DNA of 64,000 nt, taken from NCBI RefSeq assembly GCF_016758255.1, contig NZ_QYAD01000003.1, positions 1-64,000 of the forward strand, written 5' to 3'. Origin of the DNA: Leucobacter chromiireducens subsp. chromiireducens. Lineage in GTDB: Bacteria > Actinomycetota > Actinomycetes > Actinomycetales > Microbacteriaceae. The notes beneath the pieces were generated by a model. The model searched no databases, was not told where the DNA came from, and saw nothing but the letters and a program-made list of their open reading frames with translations. Below, piece by piece: positions 27,769 through 35,502 of this stretch (positions are counted from its first letter, which is position 1; each line of letters starts with the position of its first letter). Both the position numbers and the translations under genes were made by a program.

Positions 27769-29067
27769 CTACTCGGCAATGAGCCGATCGACCACCCGGA
27801 GGTGCTGCACATCTGCGCCGCCCCGGCGCGTGAGCGGCACGAGCAGCGCGAGCGCCACGAACCCGGTGAGCAACTTGTCCGTGATCGAGGACAGCACGTT
27901 CGAGGCGAACACCCCAGGCATCACTGAACTCGCCCCCTCGGACAGCAACCGCACGACATTCTCGGAGCCGTGCCCGGTGATTCCCGCGTAGCCGAAGGTG
28001 AGAATCGGCGTGGCCACAAGCGAGCACGCCACGGCAACGATGATGGTCAGCGAGAAGAAACGCAGGAACGTGTCGCCCCCGCGGAAGCGTCGCACACCGT
28101 ACGCCCACACGAGCGCTCCAGCAACGTTGACGAGCGCGAACGGCAGCGACATCGGGCCGTTCACCGCGACCCCCACCCCGTTGCTTGCGAGCCCGACGAG
28201 CATACCCGCACACGGTCCGAACGCGAGTGCGGCGACCGCAGTGCCGATCATGTCGAGGTACACCGGCAGGTGCAACAGCGTGACGAGCAGCTGCCCACAA
28301 AGGTTCAGCGCGAGGCACGCGAGCAGCACCAATGCGACGAATCGTGCACGCTGTGCGCGCGTGCGTCGGCGAGGGCTGGGGCACGCGACAACTTCAGCAG
28401 CGGGCTCCCCTCCGGGATCTCCCAGCTGCTCGGTGGCTGCCGGAAGTTCAGTGAGCGGTGCGATCGTTGCCACAGCCTCCGGCGCCGCAGCGAGCGCCTC
28501 GGGAGCGGCCGCTAATTGCGCCTGACCACGCGGCGATGCCCACACCGCGAGCGCGCTGTGCGAGGCAGCGGAGAGCGCGACGGCCGGCACCGAACCGGTG
28601 CGCGGCTCGATGCGCCCAACGACCGGAGCGAGCCCCGCAGAGAGAGTGGGATCAGAGAGCTTAGCGTCTATCTCGCGCTCCCCCGCGGCCGCCTCCGAGC
28701 GGACCGCTGCGAGCGACGTGGACGCATCGCCCGATGCGCGTTCGGGAACGCGCGCCGGCACGTGCTTTCGCGCTGAACCACACCGGCGCACCCAGTCCTC
28801 GGCGCTCGCAGCGCTCTCCCCCAGCGCAAGCGCGATGTCACGTACGAGTTCGGCGTCAATCCGTGAGCGCCCCTTACTAAAGGCGTGATAGACGGTGGAG
28901 CGTGGGATCATCGCGCCGTCCGGCAAATCCCCGAGCGCTACCCGTCGCACCGTGATCCGCCGCGCGATCTCCGCGTAACTCGTCGCCCCGGTACGCTCGC
29001 GCAGGCGCGTGAGATCCGCCGCGAGCTCGTCCAGTGTCTCGACCGCGGTCTGAGAGCCGACCCCCAT
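27769..29067 (-). CDS. HTH protein fused to ECF S-component-like membrane domain
   Basis: 432 residues from the ATG at 29067 (GGGGCG upstream; an earlier ATG at 29202 adds a basic tail without support). Residues about 15-98 form a helix-turn-helix region (SYAEIARRITV... PRSTVYHAFSKGRSRIDAELV). Then comes a long Ala/Pro/Glu-rich linker (100-240) and, after a basic stretch (RRRTRAQRAR), five to six membrane helices (243-412). The membrane part carries the motif LPVYLDMIGTAVAALAFGP followed by GMLVGLASN, as in ECF-transporter S components. No ECF ATPase or T-component is nearby. It could be a membrane-bound regulator sensing a vitamin-like ligand. Function inferred only. Confidence 0.7.
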   Translation of the reverse strand: MGVGSQTAVETLDELAADLTRLRERTGATSYAEIARRITVRRVALGDLPDGAMIPRSTVYHAFSKGRSRIDAELVRDIALALGESAASAEDWVRRCGSARKHVPARVPERASGDASTSLAAVRSEAAAGEREIDAKLSDPTLSAGLAPVVGRIEPRTGSVPAVALSAASHSALAVWASPRGQAQLAAAPEALAAAPEAVATIAPLTELPAATEQLGDPGGEPAAEVVACPSPRRRTRAQRARFVALVLLACLALNLCGQLLVTLLHLPVYLDMIGTAVAALAFGPCAGMLVGLASNGVGVAVNGPMSLPFALVNVAGALVWAYGVRRFRGGDTFLRFFSLTIIVAVACSLVATPILTFGYAGITGHGSENVVRLLSEGASSVMPGVFASNVLSSITDKLLTGFVALALLVPLTRRGGADVQHLRVVDRLIAE

Positions 29068-29294
29068 CTGCGCCCCAATCCATCGACAACCTACGTATTT
29101 CAGCTCACACGCTACACGGCGCGAACTGCCGGCGGATCCCTCGAACGAGCGGTATTTGGAGCGATTTTTGGACAAAAACCCCCGCTCCGCGAGAGTATTC
29201 ACAGCAATTCATAGGAAGCCAAAGGCTAGTCGCAGGGCAAGAACATACTGAGCCCAGAGATGCAGTCGCGCGCCCCCTGGACCCCTGGACTGAG

Positions 29295-29852
29295 CTATGC
29301 CAGCTGTGCGTCCCAGAATGCGCGCAGTTGCTCGCTCTTGCGGAACACGATGGTGTCCCAGTCCTCATCGGTGGTCGAAGAGTCCGCAAAATCCGAAGGG
29401 ATCTTAAAGAGCTGCAGCGGGACGTCGAACTTCGCGCAGACGCTCGCGTAGGCGTACGACTCCATGTCCACGAGCGCCGCACCGAGCCCTGAGATGTGGG
29501 CGCGCTGCGCGTCATCCTTCACGAACACATCACCCGTCGCGATGGTGGCCGTGCGCTCCGGCAGGATGACCGTTCCGGCCGGCTCGAGCGTCGGCGAAGG
29601 CAGCGAGAAGTCGTGCTGCACCACACCCGTGATCTGCACGACCTCCTCGAGGCTCAGCCGATCCTCGCCGTCACCCACCACACCAGCCGTGCCCAGCACG
29701 ACAACACGCTTGACATCCCCGTCAGCCAGCGCCGCAGCGAGCGACACCGCTCCCTGCACCTTGCCGACTCCGGTCACGAGGTGCGGCACATCCGCGAAGG
29801 CCGAAGCCTCGTCACGGTGAGCAAAAACGAGCAGGGTGCTGGCGTCCGACAT
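29295..29852 (-). CDS. nucleoside phosphorylase-family protein (MTA/SAH nucleosidase-like)
   Basis: 185 residues, shorter than typical Pfs (about 230). Keeps the family core: N-terminal strand with VTGVGKVQGAVSLAAAL, the purine/ribose-site segment ALVDMESYAYASVC with the DMES version of EMEG, and IPSDFAD, whose Asp corresponds to the catalytic Asp of MTAN. Expected to hydrolyse a purine nucleoside such as MTA or SAH in the cytosol. GGGAGA lies 6 nt before the ATG. luxS lies 0.8 kb away on the other strand, which supports a role ahead of LuxS, but the divergence leaves the substrate open. Confidence 0.75.
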   Translation of the reverse strand: MSDASTLLVFAHRDEASAFADVPHLVTGVGKVQGAVSLAAALADGDVKRVVVLGTAGVVGDGEDRLSLEEVVQITGVVQHDFSLPSPTLEPAGTVILPERTATIATGDVFVKDDAQRAHISGLGAALVDMESYAYASVCAKFDVPLQLFKIPSDFADSSTTDEDWDTIVFRKSEQLRAFWDAQLA

Positions 29853-30188
29853 GTCAGTCTCTCCCTCGCGCTCACGCGCGGTTTCGAATCAATTTCGAAT
29901 CAACACTAGCGTTTTTCGAAGACCTGTTCTAAACTAAGGTTTCGAGCTTGCATCGGCACGCGTGATCTTCCTCGTTCAAGTAGGAATGCCTCCCACTCCG
30001 CGGCCGCAGCGTACAGCTCCTCGGCGCACTCCATCAACGTGATGCAGTGGTGCGTCTCGCCACGACGGCAGTCCGCACCGCGCTCACGCGCACAGGATTC
30101 GTCGCGGCTGGCTCGATCCCGAGCCCCGCACCCGCGAGAAGTACTTGGCGGGTATCGCACCACGATGGTGCGGCAAGAAAGGAACACC
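29853..30188. promoter_or_regulatory. intergenic region with phased TTTCGAA repeats
   Basis: 336 bp without a confident gene. An exact tandem 11-bp repeat TTTCGAATCAA (29882-29903), a further TTTCGAA (29914-29920) and TTTCGAG (29940-29946) lie upstream of the leftward nucleosidase. Within this, TCGAA-G-ACCT-GTTC-T-A (29916-29931) resembles an actinobacterial SOS box (10 of 12 consensus positions). The right part holds the ribosome site of the next gene (AAAGGAA at about 30178). The binding protein is unknown. Confidence 0.45.
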
Positions 30189-30506
30189 ATGAACCAGCTG
30201 AAGCATCGCACCCAGCGCACCGCAGCGCAGCAGCGACCCGCTCTGCGCACCCCCTACCACTCGCTCGGATCGGGCTCGGAAATGCGCGTGCCCGAGTGGG
30301 CGCAGCACCGCTCCGTATACCGCACCTCCGGGCGCACGCTCTACCTCGTCGAGACTGACCAGCCGGGCGCTGCCCGCGGCGATCTCGAGCGCCTCACCCG
30401 TTCGGGGTGGGACGTGCGGGTCGAGCAGGCTCCACAGGGCGAACTGACGCGCATCGCGCTCACCCGTGGCGATCTCTCGCTCAGCGACCTTGCCCGCGCG
30501 GCGTAG
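30189..30506 (+). CDS. hypothetical small protein
   Basis: 105 residues, not recognised. Basic, flexible N-terminus (Arg/Gln/Thr-rich, 1-30), then a compact alpha/beta-looking part (RTLYLVETDQPGAARGDLERLTRSGWDVRVEQ) ending with LSLSDLARAA. No membrane segment. AAAGGAA 6 nt before the ATG and even codon use support a real gene. A hairpin terminator follows, separating it from luxS. Function unknown. Confidence 0.65.
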   Translation: MNQLKHRTQRTAAQQRPALRTPYHSLGSGSEMRVPEWAQHRSVYRTSGRTLYLVETDQPGAARGDLERLTRSGWDVRVEQAPQGELTRIALTRGDLSLSDLARAA

Positions 30507-30516
30507 GTTCGCGGCA

Positions 30517-30546
30517 CGGTTCGGGATCCCAATGGATCCCGAACCG
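30517..30546 (+). terminator. hairpin terminator
   Basis: A 13-bp perfect stem (30517-30529 with 30534-30546) and 4-nt loop, 10 bp after the stop of the small hypothetical gene. Confidence 0.75.
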
Positions 30547-30608
30547 CCCACCACCGCCCTCGGTGTCGTCGTGTGACGCACGCCGGGGGCGTTGTCGTGT
30601 GTCGTCGT

Positions 30609-30614
30609 TACACT
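30609..30614 (+). promoter_or_regulatory. -10 box for leaderless luxS
   Basis: TACACT, exactly 6 bp before the luxS ATG at 30621. There is no ribosome binding site in the gap. Confidence 0.55.
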
Positions 30615-30620
30615 GGCCGC

Positions 30621-31112
30621 ATGAGCGACGTCGAACTTGCCGAGGTGGAGAGCTTCTCCCTCGACCACACGAAAGTCCTGGCACCCTACGTCCGACTGAT
30701 CGGGGTGGAACACGGGCCCAAAGGCGACGCGATCTCGAACTACGACATTCGGCTCGTGCAGCCGAACGAGCAGGAGATCCCCACTGCGGGCCTGCACACC
30801 ATCGAACACACGCTCGCGGCACTCTTGCGGACCCGCTTCGAGGGCCTCATCGACATCTCGCCATTCGGCTGCCGCACGGGCTTCCACCTGATTGCCTGGG
30901 GCGAGCCCACCCCGGAGGAGGTGGCGGCGGCCATCAAGTCGGCGCTCGACGACCTCGCGCACCGCGTCACTTGGGCTGACGTGCCGGGCACCCAGGCGGT
31001 GAGCTGCGGCAACTACCGCGACCATAGTCTCCACTCCGCACAGGAGTGGGCGAAGGTGGTGCTCGAGCGCGGCATCAGCCTCGACCCCTTCGATCGCTCG
31101 CGCATCGCCTAA
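30621..31112 (+). CDS. luxS: S-ribosylhomocysteine lyase
   Basis: Cleaves S-ribosylhomocysteine to homocysteine and DPD, the precursor of autoinducer-2, in the cytosol. 163 residues with the metal ligands His59 and His63 (HTIEH) and Cys129 (CGNYRDHS), and the catalytic Cys84 in FGCRTGFHL. The start is leaderless (TACACT 6 bp upstream). A DUF1905 gene starts 1 bp after its stop. The nucleosidase, nucleoside phosphorylase and MTA/SAH deaminase-like genes around it form an activated-methyl-cycle neighbourhood. Confidence 0.97.
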   Translation: MSDVELAEVESFSLDHTKVLAPYVRLIGVEHGPKGDAISNYDIRLVQPNEQEIPTAGLHTIEHTLAALLRTRFEGLIDISPFGCRTGFHLIAWGEPTPEEVAAAIKSALDDLAHRVTWADVPGTQAVSCGNYRDHSLHSAQEWAKVVLERGISLDPFDRSRIA

Positions 31113-31113
31113 C

Positions 31114-31410
31114 GTGTTCGTCGAGTTCACCGCGGTCCCCTACCTCTGGGAGGCTCGCACCGAGAAGTGGGTCTTCATCGAACTACCGGGACCGCTCTCC
31201 GAGGACATCGCCGAGATCCCCCGCCCGCGTGCGGGCTTCGGTGCGGTGAAGGTCGAAGCCCGGGTGGGCGCGACCGTGTGGCGCACCTCCATCTTCCCTG
31301 CGGGCACGGACGGCGCCTACGTGCTGCCCATTAAGCGTGCGGTGCGCGAAGCAGCGGGCATCGAGGTGGGCGAGGAAGTCTCGATCCTGCTCTCGGTGCT
31401 CGATCTGTAA
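31114..31410 (+). CDS. DUF1905 domain protein
   Basis: 98-residue single-domain protein of the DUF1905 family (VEFTAVPYLWEARTEKWVFIELP; GFGAVKVEARVGATVWRTSIFP; YVLPIKRAVREAAGI). Function unknown; small beta-barrel-like fold, cytosolic. The GTG start is 1 bp after the luxS stop, so it is co-transcribed and probably translationally coupled. No catalytic residues can be named. Confidence 0.82.
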   Translation: MFVEFTAVPYLWEARTEKWVFIELPGPLSEDIAEIPRPRAGFGAVKVEARVGATVWRTSIFPAGTDGAYVLPIKRAVREAAGIEVGEEVSILLSVLDL

Positions 31411-31445
31411 TTCACGCTGCACTCCAGGCCACGCCAGGCGGCCCC

Positions 31446-31496
31446 ACACGTACGGGGGCCCGGCCGCGCAGCGCGCGATCGGACCCCCGTACGTGT
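31446..31496. terminator. bidirectional hairpin terminator
   Basis: A 13-bp perfect stem ACACGTACGGGGG/CCCCCGTACGTGT around a GC-rich 25-nt loop, between luxS-DUF1905 and the convergent phosphorylase. Confidence 0.75.
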
Positions 31497-31505
31497 TCGT
31501 GCAGT

Positions 31506-32261
31506 CTAGGAGACGAGCACGTCGAGCGCACTCGTGAGCGCTCCATCGACCGCCTGTGTGACGACTTCACGGTACGGATCGTAGCCATCCATCGAGTCGT
31601 TCTTCGCCGCAAGCGGGTTGCCATCGATGGCGAAGACGGCGCCCGCCTCAATGCCGTGGAGCGACGCGATCACGAAGAGTGCCGAGGCCTCCATCTCGAC
31701 CGCGACGACCCCTGCGCGCTGCCACATCTGGTGGTCAATGCCCACGATCACGTCGCTCGGGTAGAACATGTCGCCGGTCAGCACGATGCCGCTGTGGGTG
31801 CGCAGGCCCGTCTTCGCTGCGGCTTCGCGGAGCGCAATCGTGAGCTCCGGGGTGGCGATCGCGGGGAACTCGCTCGGCACGAGCTGGTGGCTGATGCCGT
31901 CCGCGCGCACGGCGCCCGTCGCGACGACGATCGCGCCGTCGACCACCTCGGGCTGGATGCCGCCAGCGGTGCCCGAGCGGATGATGCGGGTCACGCCACC
32001 GCGTGCGAGCTCCTCAAAGCAGACCGCAGCGCCGGCCGCGCCGACACCGTGCGAGGCAACCGTGACGGGAACACCGCGGTAGGTGCCCGCGTAGACGTGG
32101 TACTCACGGTTGGCCGAGAGCTGACGCACATCGTCGAGCTGCTCGGCGACGCGGGCCGCACGCCCCGGATCGCCGACGACGAGCGCACGGTCGGCGAGGT
32201 CGGAAACGCGAGTGCGCAGCAGAGGCAGTTCGGAGTCGGCGGGAAGACGGACGGGTGCCAT
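31506..32261 (-). CDS. nucleoside phosphorylase (purine-nucleoside/uridine type)
   Basis: 251-residue hexameric-type (NP-I) phosphorylase, cleaving a nucleoside with phosphate to base and ribose-1-phosphate. Motifs: VVGDPGRA near the N-terminus (phosphate site), SHGVGAAGAAVCFEEL, RSGTAGG and VEMEASALF (ribose contact). The ATG is preceded by AAAGG. It follows the amidohydrolase gene by 54 bp in one leftward operon. Together they would salvage a deaminated purine nucleoside (for example inosine or methylthioinosine). Exact base specificity cannot be told. Confidence 0.88.
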   Translation of the reverse strand: MAPVRLPADSELPLLRTRVSDLADRALVVGDPGRAARVAEQLDDVRQLSANREYHVYAGTYRGVPVTVASHGVGAAGAAVCFEELARGGVTRIIRSGTAGGIQPEVVDGAIVVATGAVRADGISHQLVPSEFPAIATPELTIALREAAAKTGLRTHSGIVLTGDMFYPSDVIVGIDHQMWQRAGVVAVEMEASALFVIASLHGIEAGAVFAIDGNPLAAKNDSMDGYDPYREVVTQAVDGALTSALDVLVS

Positions 32262-32315
32262 GGTGGGCCTTTCGTGTGTGGGTGAGCCGGCGCGCAGCCG
32301 GCAAGCGGGAAGCGG

Positions 32316-33692
32316 TTAGGCGCGAGCGCCCTCTGCGAGATCGGCCAGGCGGGCGCGCGCTTGGGCGGCGCGAGCGCGGACGGCAGTCGCGTCGAGGGTC
32401 TGGTGCTCGCCATCGGCATACACGTGGCGGCCGCCGATGAAGACGTGGCGCACGTCTGCGCCGGTCGCGGCGAATCCGAGGTGCGACACGAGCGCGGCGG
32501 GATCAAACGGGGTCGCGGCCGATCCCGTGACATCGAGCGCGATCACGTCGGCCAGGCGACCCGCCTCAAGCGCGCCCGTCTCCGGAAAGCCAATCGCCTC
32601 AGCGCCGCGGTGCGTGGCAATCGCCAGCACGTCGGAGGCCTTCACGATCGCCGCATCCTGGCGGGCGCCGCGGTGCAGGATCGTGGCCGTCTTGATCTCC
32701 TCGAACAGGTCGAGCGTGTTGTTACTCGCCACCGAGTCGGTGCCGAGGGTCAGCCGAATTCCGGCCGCCTGCCACTCCGGCAGCGGCGCAATGCCATTGC
32801 CGAGCTTCAGGTTAGAGACCGGGTTGTGGCTGATCGCAGCGCCCGTGCGGGCGAACAGTTCGATTTCTTCCGGGGTGAGGTGCACACAGTGCGCGGCGAG
32901 CACCGCGGCCTGGAAAAGCCCCACCCGCTCGAGGTGATCCGCGGGCGTCGCGCCGTACTGCTCGGTGATCTGTGCCACCTCGGCTGCTGACTCGGAAACG
33001 TGCGTGTGGATCGGGATCCCCCGCGCGGCTGCACGCGCGGCGATGTCGCTGAGAAACTCGGGCGGCGACGTGTACGGCGCGTGCGGCCCGTACGCGAGGC
33101 GGATCTGCGGGTCGGCGGCGTAGCGCTCGGCGAGCTCTTCCGTGAGCGCGGTCACCTCGGCCCCGTTCGCCGCGGAGACACCGGGGAACCCCACCGTCTC
33201 AGGGGCGAACGATGCGGGAGCGATGAGCGCACGCATCCCGGCGGAGCGCACAAGTTCGATGAGCTCGGCGTCCCAGTGGTACATATCGGCGAAAGCCGTT
33301 GTGCCCGTCTCGATCATCTCGACGAGTGCCAGCTCGAGCCCCGCAGCGACGTCCGCCGCGGTGAGGTGCTGCTCGAGCGCCTGCACTGCCGCAAGCCAGG
33401 GCATGAAGCCCTCGTCGTCGGAGACCGCGCGCAGCAGCGTCATCGCAGAGTGCGTGTGACCGTTCACGAGGCCCGGCATGAGCACGTGCCCCGCGAGCTC
33501 ATGCAGCACGGCGTCCTCGGGCAACTCGGCGGCATCGCGCGGGGCTCCCGCGTAGGTGATCCGGCCGTCCGCGTCGAATGCCAGCTCGGCCGGGGCGACC
33601 GCGCCCGCCGGGGTCAGCATCGCGTCGGCACGCAACACCGTCGCCTGCGCTTGTGCGGCTGCGCCAGTGTGCGCGTTCTCGGTCTCACTCAT
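32316..33692 (-). CDS. amidohydrolase, MTA/SAH deaminase-like
   Basis: 458-residue metal-dependent deaminase of the TrzN/MtaD/SsnA branch of amidohydrolases. Zinc ligands in NGHTHSAMTLLR, the HVSES and HCVHLTPEE motifs, and the Asp of GTDSVASNN are all present. Probable reaction: deamination of 5'-methylthioadenosine, S-adenosylhomocysteine, or an 8-oxo/hydroxy purine. The ATG at 33692 has GGAGG 7 nt upstream. Co-transcribed with the downstream nucleoside phosphorylase; luxS is next, so an SAH-disposal role is attractive but not shown. Confidence 0.85.
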   Translation of the reverse strand: MSETENAHTGAAAQAQATVLRADAMLTPAGAVAPAELAFDADGRITYAGAPRDAAELPEDAVLHELAGHVLMPGLVNGHTHSAMTLLRAVSDDEGFMPWLAAVQALEQHLTAADVAAGLELALVEMIETGTTAFADMYHWDAELIELVRSAGMRALIAPASFAPETVGFPGVSAANGAEVTALTEELAERYAADPQIRLAYGPHAPYTSPPEFLSDIAARAAARGIPIHTHVSESAAEVAQITEQYGATPADHLERVGLFQAAVLAAHCVHLTPEEIELFARTGAAISHNPVSNLKLGNGIAPLPEWQAAGIRLTLGTDSVASNNTLDLFEEIKTATILHRGARQDAAIVKASDVLAIATHRGAEAIGFPETGALEAGRLADVIALDVTGSAATPFDPAALVSHLGFAATGADVRHVFIGGRHVYADGEHQTLDATAVRARAAQARARLADLAEGARA

Positions 33693-33771
33693 CGCGAATC
33701 CTCCATCGTTGTACCCTGCCCAACTGTACCGGGCCGGGCTGCGCGGGGCGGTGCCGCGCTCGAGGCTTGCG

Positions 33772-34602
33772 TTACCAGCCCGGGGTGGCAAGCATGCCGC
33801 CATCGACGGCGAGATCCTGCCCCGTAATGAAGCTCGCACCGGCCGAGGCGAGCAGCACGCACGCATTACCGATGTCTTCCGCGGTGGCAAGCCGACCGAG
33901 CGGCGCACGCTCCGTGTAGCTTGCCACGCCCTCAGGCCACGCCTCGGCAAGCCCGGGGCGTGACACCAACCCGGGCGACACCGTGTTCACGCGCACCCCG
34001 GCCGGTCCCAGCTCGAGCGCGGCGGCGCGCGCGTGCATCACGAGCCCCGCCTTGGCCACCGCGTAGTGCGCGTGCGCGGGCGCGGGCCGGCTCGCCTCGA
34101 TCGACGCGATGTGGGTGATCCAGCGGCTCACGGGAGCTTCTTGATCCCGATCGAAACTCGCGACCGCTTCACTCTCCGCGGTGCGCTGCATGGCCGCGGC
34201 CGCCTCGCGCGACAGCTCGAACACAGCGCCGAGATTCGTCCCGAGCACCTCATCCCACTCCTCGCGCGACGTGTCAGCGAGGGGCGTGAGCGGTTGGATG
34301 CCCGCGTTGTTCACGAGGCCATCGAGCCCGCCAAGTGCATCGACGGCGTCGGCAACGAGGCCGGCCGCGGCTCCCGGCAGTGCGAGGTCGGCGCGCACGG
34401 CAACCGCCTCAACGCCGCGATCGCGCAGCTCCTCAATCAGGGCAAACACGGGTGCGGCCGAGCCGCGATAGTGCAGCGCGAGGCGCGCCCCCGCCGCACC
34501 GAAGCGCCGGGCAATGCCGCCGCCGATGCCACCCGATGCGCCCGTGACGAGCACGCGCTGGCCGCCCAGGTCGGGAAGAGTCTGATCCTGACGCGTCACC
34601 AT
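33772..34602 (-). CDS. short-chain dehydrogenase/reductase
   Basis: 276-residue classical SDR: cofactor motif TGASGGIGGG, NNAG, catalytic Ser in HIASIEAS and YAVAK. C-terminal GQDLAVDGGML typical of FabG-like members. NAD(P)-dependent oxidoreductase of an alcohol/ketone; the substrate is unknown. Its ATG is 2 bp after the isoprenyl-diphosphate synthase stop, so it is coupled to that gene. A small insert (RTAESEAVASFDRDQEAP) between the NNAG region and the catalytic Ser is not usual for FabG. Confidence 0.87.
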   Translation of the reverse strand: MVTRQDQTLPDLGGQRVLVTGASGGIGGGIARRFGAAGARLALHYRGSAAPVFALIEELRDRGVEAVAVRADLALPGAAAGLVADAVDALGGLDGLVNNAGIQPLTPLADTSREEWDEVLGTNLGAVFELSREAAAAMQRTAESEAVASFDRDQEAPVSRWITHIASIEASRPAPAHAHYAVAKAGLVMHARAAALELGPAGVRVNTVSPGLVSRPGLAEAWPEGVASYTERAPLGRLATAEDIGNACVLLASAGASFITGQDLAVDGGMLATPGW

Positions 34603-34604
34603 GG

Positions 34605-35390
34605 TTAGCCTCCGAGTCGTCGCTGGCGGGATGAGTAGTCGCGAAGCGCGCGGAGAAAGTCCACCTCGCGCAGATCCGGGTAGAGCGCCTCAACGAAGTA
34701 AAACTCGGAGTGCGCGGACTGCCAGATCATGAAGTCAGAGAGGCGTTGCTCGCCCGAGGTGCGAATCACCAGATCGGGATCAGCCTGCCCGCGCGTCCAC
34801 AGGTGCTCGCCGATCGTTTCCGGGGTGAGGTGCTCGTCGAGTGTGTCGATCGTGCCGCCCGCGGCCTGGTGCTCCGCGATCACGCTGCGCACCGCTGCCG
34901 TGATCTCACTGCGGCCGCCGTAGCCAACCGCGAGGTTGATGTGGAGCCCCTCGTGGTCCGACGTCGTCTCCTCGGCTGCGGCGAGCGCGGCGGTGAGCTC
35001 GGGCGACAGGCCGTCGCACGAGCCAACGTGCTTCACGCGCCAGCGGGGATTCTCGGCGAGCTGCGCCGCGAGTTCCCCGATGATGCCGAGCAGGTCGTCG
35101 AGCTCTTGGCGATCCCGCGCTTTCAGGTTGTCCGCTGAGAGCAGGTAGAGGGTTACCGTGCGAATGCCGGCTTCCTCGCACCAGCCGAGAAACTCGGGCA
35201 CCTTTTGCGCGCCCGCCCGGTGGCCGAACGCTGCCCGCTCCTGCAGGCGCTGCTTCGCCCAGCGGCGATTGCCATCGACAATCACGGCGATGTGCTGCGG
35301 CACGCGCGCCGGGTCGATTTCCTTGCGCAGGCGACGCGAGTACATCCGGTACAGGAGACCGGTGCGTGGCGTCGGTGGCTGGGGCTTCAC
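34605..35390 (-). CDS. uppS: isoprenyl diphosphate synthase (cis-prenyltransferase)
   Basis: Makes a cis-polyprenyl diphosphate carrier lipid for cell wall synthesis. 261 residues; conserved VIVDGNRRWAKQR (catalytic Asp), GHRAGAQKV, LLSADNLKAR and RTSGEQRLSDFMIWQSAHSE-type region. Actinobacteria often have two such enzymes; this one may be the short-chain or the decaprenyl form. Start: GTG at 35390, with TACACT (35397-35402) 6 bp upstream and no Shine-Dalgarno, so leaderless. An internal ATG (35345) is possible. Divergent from hemolysin III. Confidence 0.92.
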   Translation of the reverse strand: MKPQPPTPRTGLLYRMYSRRLRKEIDPARVPQHIAVIVDGNRRWAKQRLQERAAFGHRAGAQKVPEFLGWCEEAGIRTVTLYLLSADNLKARDRQELDDLLGIIGELAAQLAENPRWRVKHVGSCDGLSPELTAALAAAEETTSDHEGLHINLAVGYGGRSEITAAVRSVIAEHQAAGGTIDTLDEHLTPETIGEHLWTRGQADPDLVIRTSGEQRLSDFMIWQSAHSEFYFVEALYPDLREVDFLRALRDYSSRQRRLGG

Positions 35391-35396
35391 CCTCAG

Positions 35397-35496
35397 AGTG
35401 TACCGGGTTGCGGCTGGGCGGGGCCCGGCGGCGAGCGCGGCGCGGCTGGGGATCCTCCACATATATGCCCCACCAGATCTGTGCGGAACATACACT
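35397..35496. promoter_or_regulatory. divergent leaderless promoters, uppS / hemolysin III
   Basis: Leftward TACACT (35397-35402) is 6 bp from the uppS GTG; rightward TACACT (35491-35496) is 6 bp from the hemolysin III ATG. The same -10 sequence and the same spacing appear on both sides of a 112-bp gap. Confidence 0.6.
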
Positions 35497-35502
35497 CGGG
35501 AC

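Noticed and set aside
29906-30034. 42-codon leftward open frame ending in LSLEQVFEKR just before the nucleosidase gene
   Set aside because: High-GC codons in the first third look coding, but there is no ribosome site, the tail has poor codon use, and the frame overlaps the TTTCGAA repeats. Left out for lack of support.
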